Source: Nitrosomonas marina | Lineage (GTDB): Bacteria > Pseudomonadota > Gammaproteobacteria > Burkholderiales > Nitrosomonadaceae | Reading direction: 5' to 3' | NCBI RefSeq assembly: GCF_900111605.1 | Contig: NZ_FOIA01000003.1 | Coordinates: forward strand, 1 to 64,000 | Length of the DNA: 64,000 bases | In this document: positions 45,694 to 54,827 of the stretch, one piece after another | How positions within the stretch are numbered: the first letter of the stretch is position 1 | Layout: each line of letters opens with the position of its first letter | Notes under the pieces: generated by a model | Told to the model about the DNA's origin: nothing | The model's database searches: none | Seen by the model: the letters and a program-made list of their open reading frames with translations, nothing else | Program-made: the position numbers and the translations under genes

Positions 45694-47967
45694 TCAATAG
45701 TTGTCGGAATTCGTTGAATTGGCGCTACTCTGGTGTCTGTCTTTCGCTTTCATTGACAGAGTGATTCGTTTTCGCTTCTCATCGATATCTATCACAGCGA
45801 CTTTGACAACCTGACCGGCTTTGACAATGGTGTGTGGATCCTTGACGTAAGAATCAGCGAGCATGGAAATATGAACGAGTCCATCCTGATGTACGCCAAT
45901 ATCAACAAACGCACCAAATGCCGTAACATTGGTGACAACGCCTTCAAGCACCATTCCGGCGCGCAGATCCCTGATCGATTCAACACCGTCTTTGAACGTG
46001 GCTGTGGCAAATGTCGCCCGCGGGTCTCGTCCTGGTTTTTCAAGTTCCTGCAATATGTCTTTTACGGTCGGCAAGCCAAATTGTGTGTTCGTGTAATGTT
46101 CCGGGCGAACTGACGTCAGCGCTGCATGATTGCCGGCTAATGCAGTAATATCCAGTTTGAGATCTGCTAGTATTTTTTCCACAAGTGGATACGATTCCGG
46201 GTGTACCGCAGATGCATCAAGCGGGTTCAGGCCGCTGTAAATACGCAGAAATCCGGCAGCCTGCTCGTAAGTCTTTTCGCCGAGACCGGGGACGTTTAAC
46301 AGTTCGCCGCGCTGCTGGAATATGCCGGTACTGTTGCGGTAATCAATGATATTGCCTGCAATACGGCTGTTCAGTCCGGCGACATAGCGCAACAGGGCGG
46401 GAGAGGCTGTATTCACATCCACGCCAACGGCATTCACGCAGTCTTCAACGACCGCATCCAGCGTCTGGGCTAACTGTTTCTGATTTACATCATGCTGATA
46501 TTGACCGACGCCGATGGATTTTGGATCGATTTTCACAAGCTCCGACAACGGATCCTGCAAACGCCGTGCAATCGAAACAGCGCCACGCAGCGATACATCC
46601 ATTTCGGCTAATTCCTCAGATGCCAGCGGGGAGGCCGAGTACACCGAGGCGCCAGCTTCGGATACCATGATTGATTTCAGCTTCAACTGCGGGTATTGTT
46701 TGATCAATTGCTTGACTAACTGATCAGTTTCTCTTGAGGCGGTGCCATTACCGATGGCAATCAGTGAGACATGATACTGTTCGATCAGTTTTTTCAGCGT
46801 TTCAACCGACTTGTCTCGTTGATTATGTGGCGGGTGCGGATAAATCGTGACGGTTGTCAGGACTTTTCCGGTAGCATCAACGACGGCCGTTTTGACGCCA
46901 GTCCGTAATCCGGGGTCCAGGCCGATGGTGATATGCGGACCGGCTGGCGGTGCCAGTAACAATGCTTTAAGATTTTGTGCAAACACCTCGATGGCCGAGG
47001 TTTCGGCCTGTTGCTGTAGTTGATTCAGCAATACTGATTCCAGATGCGTAAAAATTTTATTGCGCCAGCTTGCACGCACGGTATCGATCAGCCAGGCGTC
47101 TGCAGGGCGTTTGCGATCGTCGATTTTGAATTGACGAGCAATCATGGATTCGCATGGATTCAGTACGCTGTTGTCTGCTGTATGTTCCAGATCGGAATCA
47201 AGGCACAGCTTTAATTTCAAAACCGATTCCCGTGCCCCGCGTAATAAAGCCAGCACGCGGTGGGATGGAATTTTGCCGATTGCTTCAGCGTATTGGTGAT
47301 AATCGGTGAATCTGGTATCTACGGTTTGTTGCACTCTGGCCACTCTGGCTGTCAGAACAGCATGACGGTGCAGATATTCACGTAATTGTTGCAGCAAGGG
47401 TGCATGTTCGGCAAAATGTTCCATCAGAATCTGCTGCGCGCCCTCCAGCGCCTGACTGGTGTCGGCAATCCCCGGATGATCGCCTGCCTCTGTCGAGAAC
47501 GGTTTTCTCAAAAACTGTGTAGCTTCAGTATGGGGTTGTAATTCCGGATGGCGCAACAGTCGATTCGCCAGCGGTTCCAGGCCGGTTTCGTGCGCCATTT
47601 GCGCTTTGGTGCGGCGTTTTTTACGGTAAGGGAGATAGAGGTCTTCAAGTGTTGTCGAATTGTCTGCGTCCATAAGTGCATTGCGCAACGCAGGCGTCAT
47701 TTTGTTTTGTTTTTCGATTGCGGCGATAATTGATTCGCGCCTTTTTTCAAACTCGCGCAAGGCATTCAGTCTGGTTTCCAGCAGGCGCAGCTGATCAGCA
47801 TCCAGGCCGCCGGTTATTTCCTTGCGATAACGGGCGATAAACGGGATTGTGGCACCATCGTCAAGCAGCTGAATAGTCGATCGAATACGTGACTGATTGA
47901 CTGCAATTTCTTTTGACAGGCGTTGTTCGATGCGCTGCGTTGAAACTGATTCGGTAGTTGGGGGCAT
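45694..47967 (-). CDS. tex: Tex family S1 RNA-binding protein
   Basis: A 757-aa cytoplasmic nucleic-acid-binding protein linked to transcription and RNA turnover. Residues of the N-terminal Tex domain (IPFIARYRKEITGGLDADQL), a YqgF-like RNase H fold (ITIGLDPGLRTGVKTAVVD), helix-hairpin-helix (LLNVPGLGEKTYEQAAGFLRIY) and a C-terminal S1 domain (GVVTNVTAFGAFVDIGVHQD) appear in order. The ATG at 47967 is preferred over the in-frame ATG at 48030, because the extra 21 residues have no counterpart in known Tex N-termini. Confidence 0.93.
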   Translation of the reverse strand: MPPTTESVSTQRIEQRLSKEIAVNQSRIRSTIQLLDDGATIPFIARYRKEITGGLDADQLRLLETRLNALREFEKRRESIIAAIEKQNKMTPALRNALMDADNSTTLEDLYLPYRKKRRTKAQMAHETGLEPLANRLLRHPELQPHTEATQFLRKPFSTEAGDHPGIADTSQALEGAQQILMEHFAEHAPLLQQLREYLHRHAVLTARVARVQQTVDTRFTDYHQYAEAIGKIPSHRVLALLRGARESVLKLKLCLDSDLEHTADNSVLNPCESMIARQFKIDDRKRPADAWLIDTVRASWRNKIFTHLESVLLNQLQQQAETSAIEVFAQNLKALLLAPPAGPHITIGLDPGLRTGVKTAVVDATGKVLTTVTIYPHPPHNQRDKSVETLKKLIEQYHVSLIAIGNGTASRETDQLVKQLIKQYPQLKLKSIMVSEAGASVYSASPLASEELAEMDVSLRGAVSIARRLQDPLSELVKIDPKSIGVGQYQHDVNQKQLAQTLDAVVEDCVNAVGVDVNTASPALLRYVAGLNSRIAGNIIDYRNSTGIFQQRGELLNVPGLGEKTYEQAAGFLRIYSGLNPLDASAVHPESYPLVEKILADLKLDITALAGNHAALTSVRPEHYTNTQFGLPTVKDILQELEKPGRDPRATFATATFKDGVESIRDLRAGMVLEGVVTNVTAFGAFVDIGVHQDGLVHISMLADSYVKDPHTIVKAGQVVKVAVIDIDEKRKRITLSMKAKDRHQSSANSTNSDNY

Positions 47968-48099
47968 GATATTAATTCGGACAGCAGGATGGACTATACA
48001 GGATGGCAGCAGTGCTTTTCTGGTTTGCAAAAAACGCCGTCAGGCGTATGCTGCGAAGCAGACTATACAATAATTTTACCGATAAAGGCGGAAACTTAC

Positions 48100-48384
48100 A
48101 TGAAAAAGGTGTTTGCATTGTTGATATTGTTGATGGTGCTGCCCGTTCTGCCGTTGTGGGCGGGTGAGTCAATGCGTTGTGGATCGAATCTCATCGTGCC
48201 AGGTAATACAAAACTTGATGTGTTGAAAAAATGTGGAGAACCGAACTATATTGAGGTGATATCAAGCGCCATTGAACGCCGTACGGAGGAATGGTACTAC
48301 GACGCGGGCGCCGCGAGTTTCCCGCGGGTTTTGACGTTCGAGGGATATCGGCTGATCAGTATTCAGACCGTGTCGCGGCGTTGA
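48100..48384 (+). CDS. Secreted DUF2845 protein
   Basis: A 94-aa exported protein. The ATG at 48100 follows AAAGGCGGAAAC and starts a clear signal peptide (MKKVFALLILLMVLPVLPLWAG). The mature part, MRCGSNLIVPGNTKLDVLKKCGEP with two cysteines and the later RRTEEWYYDAG, is the DUF2845 pattern. The longer in-frame version from 47989 has no signal peptide start. It is divergent from tex across a gap of about 130 bases. Confidence 0.85.
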   Translation: MKKVFALLILLMVLPVLPLWAGESMRCGSNLIVPGNTKLDVLKKCGEPNYIEVISSAIERRTEEWYYDAGAASFPRVLTFEGYRLISIQTVSRR

Positions 48385-48536
48385 TGTTGTCAGAATTCTT
48401 ATCGTTTGTTTAATAGAGACGAATTCAGAGTTTAGATTCATGTTGGGTTGGTTAGCAAGACGATGTGTTTGAAACAAAGTGTAGTAAGGGATGTAGTTGG
48501 AAGCTATTGGTATTTAACGATAAAATATGTTTTCTC

Positions 48537-49283
48537 TTATCCTAAGAAACTGATGCCAACCAATGTCAATCCACCTATTCCGTAAATAAAAGGACTGTCC
48601 CAGGTATGAGGCGAAAATGCTTCAGCCAGAGTAATTAAAAGCGGTAACGTTATCAACGCGATAATCAACTGCACTGTATTGAAATGATGGTGATAAAGGA
48701 GGACGGTGATCAAAGTTGTAAGGTATACACAGGCGCTGCCTAGATAAGTGCGGACATACTTTTTTTTGGTAAATAGTGCAGTAGTGGCGTATGACCATTT
48801 GCCAAAGCGTATTCCGATCGGCTCGGCTAAACCGTCGCCAATACCGTTGGCCAAAATAATAATCATGATCCATGGCAGCATATCTTGGTTTTCGAAGTAA
48901 GCAAGCAGCGGGATCAGCACCAAATAACTCGCAATAAACTGGGTATATAGCCAGATTAGTGTCAGTGGCCGGTCTTCAGGTCTGTCAATCGACCGAAACA
49001 TTATCAAAATCGGTTTAATTCTGTTGCGGATAGGTGCAATAAACAAAGTAAGATAAATCAATGCAAATACTATATCCATGAGAAATGTAGCAGCGCTATA
49101 TGGATATTCAATAACAGATAACAGTAAAACCGGTAAGAAGAAAAATGCGAAGTGATTAATTTTTCGTGTGTAATTGACTTTCAGGTCGTGGTGGATCACC
49201 AACTGGCCATTTACATAATTGATCGAACAAAGCAACAAATAAAATATTGCATGGTGCAGCCAGTATTCTGGAGGAATATACAT
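48537..49283 (-). CDS. Phytol/dolichol kinase-like integral membrane protein
   Basis: A 248-aa protein with about seven hydrophobic segments. ILANGIGDGLAEPIGIRFGKW and TKKKYVRTYLGSACVYLTTL resemble the nucleotide-binding and substrate loops of the SEC59/DGK1/VTE5 polyprenol, diacylglycerol and phytol kinases, which sit in this order near the C-terminus. The exact lipid substrate cannot be told from sequence. It is convergent with the DUF2845 gene, and the DUF4126 gene lies upstream in the same direction after 220 bases of AT-rich DNA. Confidence 0.65.
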   Translation of the reverse strand: MYIPPEYWLHHAIFYLLLCSINYVNGQLVIHHDLKVNYTRKINHFAFFFLPVLLLSVIEYPYSAATFLMDIVFALIYLTLFIAPIRNRIKPILIMFRSIDRPEDRPLTLIWLYTQFIASYLVLIPLLAYFENQDMLPWIMIIILANGIGDGLAEPIGIRFGKWSYATTALFTKKKYVRTYLGSACVYLTTLITVLLYHHHFNTVQLIIALITLPLLITLAEAFSPHTWDSPFIYGIGGLTLVGISFLG

Positions 49284-49504
49284 TTCAGTATCAATTTTCT
49301 GAACTTGTAAACAAATGATTAATACACACTTACAATTGATTATTTGCGGGTTGAGTTATATGTACATGAATAAAATAATCTATATTGAACTTGAGAGCCA
49401 GCAAATAACTACTACTAAAGAATTGACTCAAGCCTGAAACTATTCTCTGAAATGACATAGTAAAATTATCGTATATTTTGTGGACGTTCTTCTATTTTTA
49501 GTAA

Positions 49505-50134
49505 CTATGTTTTCGGGTTGTTTTTTTCTTTGATTCCAAGATAATTTACTGTTTTTGTGAAAAATAGTTTGATCATATTCCACAATTTCGGCAGTAACCA
49601 GATGAATAGTATTATGAAAGTAAGAAACAACAAAAGAAATACAGTCGGATGATTCAGTGCTGCCCATAAACCACCTAATACTAAAAGGTCTTCCGAAACA
49701 GATGCTGACCAGTTTGAAACCGGCTCGGGTGAGGTATTAATCATCAACCGCGTACTTGCCTTGGTTGTATGAGTGGCCGCGGCAATGCCGCCACCCAGTA
49801 TACCGGCGGCTATCTCCATCGCAGGTGTGACATCACCTACCGTGCCTGCAGCCAGCATAGCGCCGGCAGGTATGCGGACAAAAGTGTGTATCGCATCCCA
49901 GGCTGAATCTATGCCGGGTATTTTGTCTGCAAAAAATTCGATAACATACATTATCCCGGCAGTGCCGATAATCAGTGGATCTTCAAGTATCGACAATTCA
50001 GCAGGCAAATCGATATAACCCGATGAACCGCCCAGACCCAGTACGAGTAACACGGCGTATAGATTGATGCCGCTGGCCCAGGTGGTGCCCATCAGTAACG
50101 CGAGCGTAGTCAATAAGGCTTCATGATTTTCCAT
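49505..50134 (-). CDS. DUF4126 membrane protein
   Basis: A 209-aa polytopic protein. LALLMGTTWASGINLYAVLLVLGL at the N-terminus and EFFADKIPGIDSAWDAIHTFVRIPAGAML in the middle are DUF4126 hallmarks; a glycine-rich AAGILGGGIAAATHTTKASTR follows. A C-terminal helix and a basic tail end the protein. Function is unknown. It diverges from the DCC-family gene. Confidence 0.85.
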   Translation of the reverse strand: MENHEALLTTLALLMGTTWASGINLYAVLLVLGLGGSSGYIDLPAELSILEDPLIIGTAGIMYVIEFFADKIPGIDSAWDAIHTFVRIPAGAMLAAGTVGDVTPAMEIAAGILGGGIAAATHTTKASTRLMINTSPEPVSNWSASVSEDLLVLGGLWAALNHPTVFLLLFLTFIILFIWLLPKLWNMIKLFFTKTVNYLGIKEKNNPKT

Positions 50135-50393
50135 ACATATGATGTAACAGCGAGCAATCAGTCACCAAAACCTGAATTGTACTCAGTATTCGGATTTATG
50201 CAGAATGAATATCTGCTGCAGCGCACGACAGGCCAGTCAGTCTTTGCAATCAGTCTTTGGACTGCCAGGATCAGGCGTTGCATGGAATTTGATGCCGATT
50301 TATTCCAAATTTTTATTGAGCCTGGTCACTTGTGTACAAAAACTCATATTCGGCTACAATGCATTAATCTGTTGTTATATCCGGGTATTAAGA

Positions 50394-50765
50394 ATGGAAC
50401 AGACCAAGGAAAAAATCACTGTTTATTACGACGGTGCATGCCCAAGCTGTGTTGAAGACCGGGAAAATTATGAAAAAATGGCCGGTGAAAAGGGTGCGGA
50501 AGTTGACTGGTTTGATATTACCGGCCAGGATGACCAGTTACGCTGCATGGGTATTGATCCGTACAAAGCAAAAACGGAGTTGCATGTGCGCGATGAAAAC
50601 CAGCAAGTTCATTCAGAACTGGACGCCTATATTCTGTTAATGCGTCGAGTCCCACGACTAAAACCGCTGGCCTGGCTGATCGGTTTGCCGGTGATTCGAC
50701 CTGTATTGTCATCACTTTATCGCTGGATGGTCAAGCGGCGACTGCAGGCCAGCGGGCGTTTGTGA
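50394..50765 (+). CDS. DCC family thiol-disulfide oxidoreductase-like protein (DUF393)
   Basis: A 123-aa soluble protein. ITVYYDGACPSCVEDRENY is the DUF393/DCC signature, here with a CPSC active-site pair, and VRDENQQVHSELDAYILLMRRV with a C-terminal basic helix region completes the family pattern. The ATG at 50394 is chosen because the family begins at this point; an earlier in-frame start at 50205 adds unrelated sequence. It is probably redox-active, substrate unknown. Confidence 0.85.
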   Translation: MEQTKEKITVYYDGACPSCVEDRENYEKMAGEKGAEVDWFDITGQDDQLRCMGIDPYKAKTELHVRDENQQVHSELDAYILLMRRVPRLKPLAWLIGLPVIRPVLSSLYRWMVKRRLQASGRL

Positions 50766-50909
50766 TATAAAATCAGCTTAGAAAGTACCTGTGCCTCTGC
50801 AGTGGTTCAGCTTATTTCTTCATGTATTTCTGATAGCATACAAATTGACTGACTGAAACAGCTGACCAAAGCAATTCCGATATATTATTGAAATCAGGAG
50901 ACTTAAATC

Positions 50910-51815
50910 ATGCGCGTACAGCGATCAGTATTTTCTATTATTGCACTGATCCTATCCGTTGGTTACGGTTGCAATATGCAGCAGAATAATGTGGTGTCGC
51001 AAGTACCGGATGTCGAGAAGAATATCGATTTCAATACCATTAAATGGTACGCCGCGCGTGCGGGCGCAGCTTACGATTCGGAAGCGGAAATTAAAGCAAC
51101 TTTTCCCGATACTGTGCGTGTCGCACAGGTTGGCAGTACACAGGTACAGTATTTTCTAGAATTCGATACCGCGCGCAAAATTCAGATTGTCACTATTCGC
51201 GGAACTGCCAACCTTAAAAATATCATAGAAGACGTTGAATACATCGAGTCAAAAAATGACAGGCTTGGCATCCATGTCCATAAGGGGTTTGACGAGGACA
51301 CATTCAAGATTTACCAGGATATTCTGCCTTTCTTGAAAAAAGATTATGCAGTGAGGCTGACAGGTCATTCACTGGGTGCGGCAATTGCCACTTTATTAAT
51401 GATATATCTGCATGAGGATGGTTTCGAGATTCAGCGGCTGGTAAATTTCGGCCAGCCAAAATTTACCAATAAACAGGGTGTAGAGCGGTACCACACGCTT
51501 CCGTTAACACGAATCGTTGATGAAAATGATGTTGTTCCGCTACTGCCGCCTGCGACACTGGTGAATGCGCTGCACGGCGGCTATGAACATATGGGCGACG
51601 AGGTGATTCTTCTGAAAGGTGAAGAATATATCTATCTTGAACAACATCAGGCCGATACGAAAAAAGTGGAAGGCTTCTGGAACAATCTCGATCATGAAAG
51701 CATCAAGGAACATTTGATTGCCAATTATCTGAAAAACATAAACAGCAAGCTTGCCAAAGCTGAACAAGTGCCTTATGCGGCGCGTGACGTTTATCTGGAC
51801 CGGCATGCAGATTGA
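50910..51815 (+). CDS. Class 3 lipase-like lipoprotein
   Basis: A 301-aa protein with a lipobox (SVGYGC, Cys21) after a hydrophobic stretch, so probably anchored to a membrane. IVTIRGTANLKNIIEDVEY and LTGHSLGAAIATLLMIYL (nucleophile Ser in GHSLG), NFGQPKFTNKQG and RIVDENDVVPLLPP, with the catalytic Asp, are the class 3 lipase/fungal lipase pattern. A good AGGAGA ribosome binding site precedes the ATG at 50910. It stands alone. Confidence 0.88.
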   Translation: MRVQRSVFSIIALILSVGYGCNMQQNNVVSQVPDVEKNIDFNTIKWYAARAGAAYDSEAEIKATFPDTVRVAQVGSTQVQYFLEFDTARKIQIVTIRGTANLKNIIEDVEYIESKNDRLGIHVHKGFDEDTFKIYQDILPFLKKDYAVRLTGHSLGAAIATLLMIYLHEDGFEIQRLVNFGQPKFTNKQGVERYHTLPLTRIVDENDVVPLLPPATLVNALHGGYEHMGDEVILLKGEEYIYLEQHQADTKKVEGFWNNLDHESIKEHLIANYLKNINSKLAKAEQVPYAARDVYLDRHAD

Positions 51816-51962
51816 GAGGACAGATTTGTGGGATGACTGTATCTATATGCGACATAGGGGTAGTGCATGGGCAAACGATGGGCCATGGATCCGCTTCAAG
51901 TCGATCGGCACCTGATTTCAGGCAATATCATATTGATAGAGTACTAGTTCACAAAGAAGCAA

Positions 51963-53114
51963 TTAATTCATATTCACTTCGGTAATAAGAATAATGGTTA
52001 TCAGGGTTGACGGCCAGTACGCCAGCTTGGGTATCAGATTGTCGCGATAATGAATAAGAGTCAGCCATCTGGCGATACCCACTGAAAAAATGTAGGTATT
52101 CACGACTGCAGCTACAAGAAAGACATACATGAGTATATAGAAATATTCCATGTACACGATTCCGGAGCCTGAGAACTGTTCTCTGAGTTGAATGTGTGCG
52201 AGCATCACGACAAAAAACAACGCAGAGCAGGCGCCAATAAAACCTGATGTGTTAAAGCCGTGTTTATTGATCAGCTCCGGTTGCTTGCTGACCGTCAACA
52301 GGGCGGCAAAAAGCAGCGTGGCGACCAGTACAATCGGCAACAGATAAATAATAAACGCATTCTCGAATTTGCGCTTTACCACAATATTGAAATGCAATTC
52401 GGGAAAATTTTTTTGCCCGATATAATTTTCGATGCCAAAATCCGTGTCATAACTGGAATGTTTGTAATCAAAATACGTGCTTTCACGATTCCAGGTACCC
52501 AAAACGATATTTCTTTCGATGCCGAAGACACTGCCAGGCGCAGTTGACTGGTAGGCATCAAAATCCGGTACCAGCACGATGTTTTTTGAAAAATCATAAT
52601 GCCACATTCGTAGCCAGACAGTTTTGTGGTCAAAAGGGTAAAGCCTGTATTCAAAAGGTTGCCGGATTATGGATTCGAAATACCAGCCGATTACTTCTTC
52701 GCCGTCGGCGCTCACCCGGTATACTTCCCGAGGTGCAACAGTATCTCCAGAGTTGACTTGTTCCGGTAAAACGAAACCGACTTCGGACTGAGAGGGTTTG
52801 ATCGCATCATGAACGCCATCCTGATACCGTTGCCAGATATATCCGGACAGCTCGACATCGGATGCATTGGAAAATTTCAGCGATTGAATATAGACACCGG
52901 TTTTGATCTTTAGTGTGGGCTGAGAGGCGTAACCATATTCTCCAAGTGCGCGTTCCCAGTTTTTTTGTAAATAAGCACTCGTCATGGATTCATCGACCAG
53001 TTCCGTTCGGGCTACTTCGTACGTGTTCATCCTGATCCACTGATAAGATAAAAGCATCAGCAGTGCTACAGAGATCACCGCTGAAATCAGCCACCATTTT
53101 TTTTCGTTCATCAT
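51963..53114 (-). CDS. Pentameric ligand-gated ion channel-like membrane protein
   Basis: A 383-aa protein with an N-terminal membrane helix (WWLISAVISVALLMLLSYQW), an extracytoplasmic beta-rich domain and four C-terminal helices. PFEYRLYPFDHKTVWLRMWHY matches the YPFD Pro-loop of pLGICs. The following order resembles M1 (FIIYLLPIVLVATLLFAALL), M2 (GFNTSGFIGACSALFFVVML), M3 (YMEYFYILMYVFLVAAVVNT) and M4 (YWPSTLITIILITEVN). The N-terminal anchor instead of a cleaved signal, plus a longer ligand domain, is unusual. The assignment is by pattern only and the alternative is an unrelated sensor protein. Confidence 0.55.
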   Translation of the reverse strand: MMNEKKWWLISAVISVALLMLLSYQWIRMNTYEVARTELVDESMTSAYLQKNWERALGEYGYASQPTLKIKTGVYIQSLKFSNASDVELSGYIWQRYQDGVHDAIKPSQSEVGFVLPEQVNSGDTVAPREVYRVSADGEEVIGWYFESIIRQPFEYRLYPFDHKTVWLRMWHYDFSKNIVLVPDFDAYQSTAPGSVFGIERNIVLGTWNRESTYFDYKHSSYDTDFGIENYIGQKNFPELHFNIVVKRKFENAFIIYLLPIVLVATLLFAALLTVSKQPELINKHGFNTSGFIGACSALFFVVMLAHIQLREQFSGSGIVYMEYFYILMYVFLVAAVVNTYIFSVGIARWLTLIHYRDNLIPKLAYWPSTLITIILITEVNMN

Positions 53115-53297
53115 CTGGTCATTGGTAAATCATCACAGTAGAATGTTAGCATAATAAAATTGCAATCAATTGGTTACTGCTGTTGTAATGCAAATGACCG
53201 AAAAGAATAATTGAACAAATATCACGCTAGAATGCATTAATATGTAGCTGCACAACTTGCATCTATACTTTCAATTTTCAACCATTTTCATGATTCA

Positions 53298-54779
53298 ATG
53301 ACAGAGACCTTATTATTCAGTATTTATGTTCTCTGCATTTTGGCGCTGTTTGTTTATGGCGTGAATTGTTATTACATGGTGTGGCGGTTCTGGAATACCC
53401 GTCCGGACGCCTCCCGGTACACAATTTCGCAGCGTACTGTAAATGTCACTCCGAAGCGGTTGCCACATGTGACCACGCAAATTCCGTTGTATAACGAGGC
53501 AAATGTGGCTGAACGTGTTATTCGGGCGGTTGCTGCGATGGATTATCCCGTGTCACGGCATGAAATCCAGATACTCGATGATTCAACCGACGAAACCGCA
53601 TTGATAGTCGATACGGTGGTGACATCGTTACGCACCTCTGGCGTGGATATACACGTGATCAGGCGTAAAAACCGCCAGGGATACAAAGCCGGAGCACTTC
53701 AGGAAGGATTGCAGATTTGCAAAGGCGAACTCATCGCGATTTTTGACAGCGATTTTGTGCCGCCAGAAAATTTCCTGAAGCGTATGGTGCCGCCTCTGCT
53801 TGCCGATAGCGGGCTTGCTTTTGTTCAGGCGCGCTGGGGGCATCTTAATGCAGGCCATTCTGTTCTGACGCAGGCCCAGGGCCTCGGTATAGACGGGCAT
53901 TTCATGATTGAACAAAGCGCACGCGCCTATAGTGGCTTCTTTATGAACTTTAATGGTACAGCTGGGCTATGGCGTAAAGCTGCTATCGAAGACGCGGGTG
54001 GCTGGCAGGCGGATACTTTGACCGAGGACATGGATTTATCTTACCGTTGTCAGTTGACCGGCTGGCGTGCTGGTTTTCTTGCCGATGTCGTTGTGCCAGC
54101 CGAACTGCCCCAGTCCTATACTGCGTTTAAGAGCCAGCAGTTCCGCTGGGCGAAAGGTTCTATACAAACGGCGATCAAGCTTTACCCGCGGGTATTGCGT
54201 TCACAGGCCCATACGATGGCCAAGATTCAGGCGTTTTTGCATTTAACGCATTACAGCATTCACCCGATTATGACGTTTCTGTCCACGCTGACCCTGCCCG
54301 TGTTATTAACGCTGGATATGCAGGTTCCCTGGCAATTGATGATTATCTTCATGTTGTGTATTCTGGTAGCGGTCTGCGGACCCAACACGCTGTATCTAAC
54401 CAGCCAGGTTGCTACCCGGGCAGGTCTAAAAAAACTGCTTTTTTTACCGGCATTGATGTGCGTTGGCGTGGGCATTGCGCTGTCAAATACGCGCGCGGTT
54501 TTTGAAGCGATTTTCAACATCAGAAGCGGTTTCGTACGCACGCCAAAAAGTGGTAACAGTGACTCGAACAAATCGGACAGGCGTTTGCGAGCTTACCGTG
54601 TAAAAGCCCCAGTATTACCAGTACTCGAAATAATCCTGGGATTGTATTGCGGGCTTAGTCTTGTGATCTATCTTGAAGCAGCGCATTATATGGTCGGGCC
54701 GTTTTTGCTGATTTATACATGCGGTTTCTTATGGGTGGGTCTTTGCTCTCTCAGGGAAGGAATTAAGAATGATGCATAA
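53298..54779 (+). CDS. Membrane glycosyltransferase family 2 (cellulose synthase-like)
   Basis: A 493-aa processive-type GT2 with an N-terminal helix (LLFSIYVLCILALFVYGV) and C-terminal helices. The catalytic motifs are complete: ILDDSTDET and FDSDFVPP (nucleotide-sugar and metal Asp residues), LTEDMDLSYR (TED base) and QQFRWAKGS (QxxRW). This suggests synthesis or extension of a beta-linked glycan across the membrane. It is followed 48 bases later by the fused GT gene, so both probably act in one glycan or glycolipid pathway. Confidence 0.88.
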   Translation: MTETLLFSIYVLCILALFVYGVNCYYMVWRFWNTRPDASRYTISQRTVNVTPKRLPHVTTQIPLYNEANVAERVIRAVAAMDYPVSRHEIQILDDSTDETALIVDTVVTSLRTSGVDIHVIRRKNRQGYKAGALQEGLQICKGELIAIFDSDFVPPENFLKRMVPPLLADSGLAFVQARWGHLNAGHSVLTQAQGLGIDGHFMIEQSARAYSGFFMNFNGTAGLWRKAAIEDAGGWQADTLTEDMDLSYRCQLTGWRAGFLADVVVPAELPQSYTAFKSQQFRWAKGSIQTAIKLYPRVLRSQAHTMAKIQAFLHLTHYSIHPIMTFLSTLTLPVLLTLDMQVPWQLMIIFMLCILVAVCGPNTLYLTSQVATRAGLKKLLFLPALMCVGVGIALSNTRAVFEAIFNIRSGFVRTPKSGNSDSNKSDRRLRAYRVKAPVLPVLEIILGLYCGLSLVIYLEAAHYMVGPFLLIYTCGFLWVGLCSLREGIKNDA

Positions 54780-54827
54780 AGCGCAAAACCCGATCTGATC
54801 AATATCATTGCATAGACGGCAGAAGCG

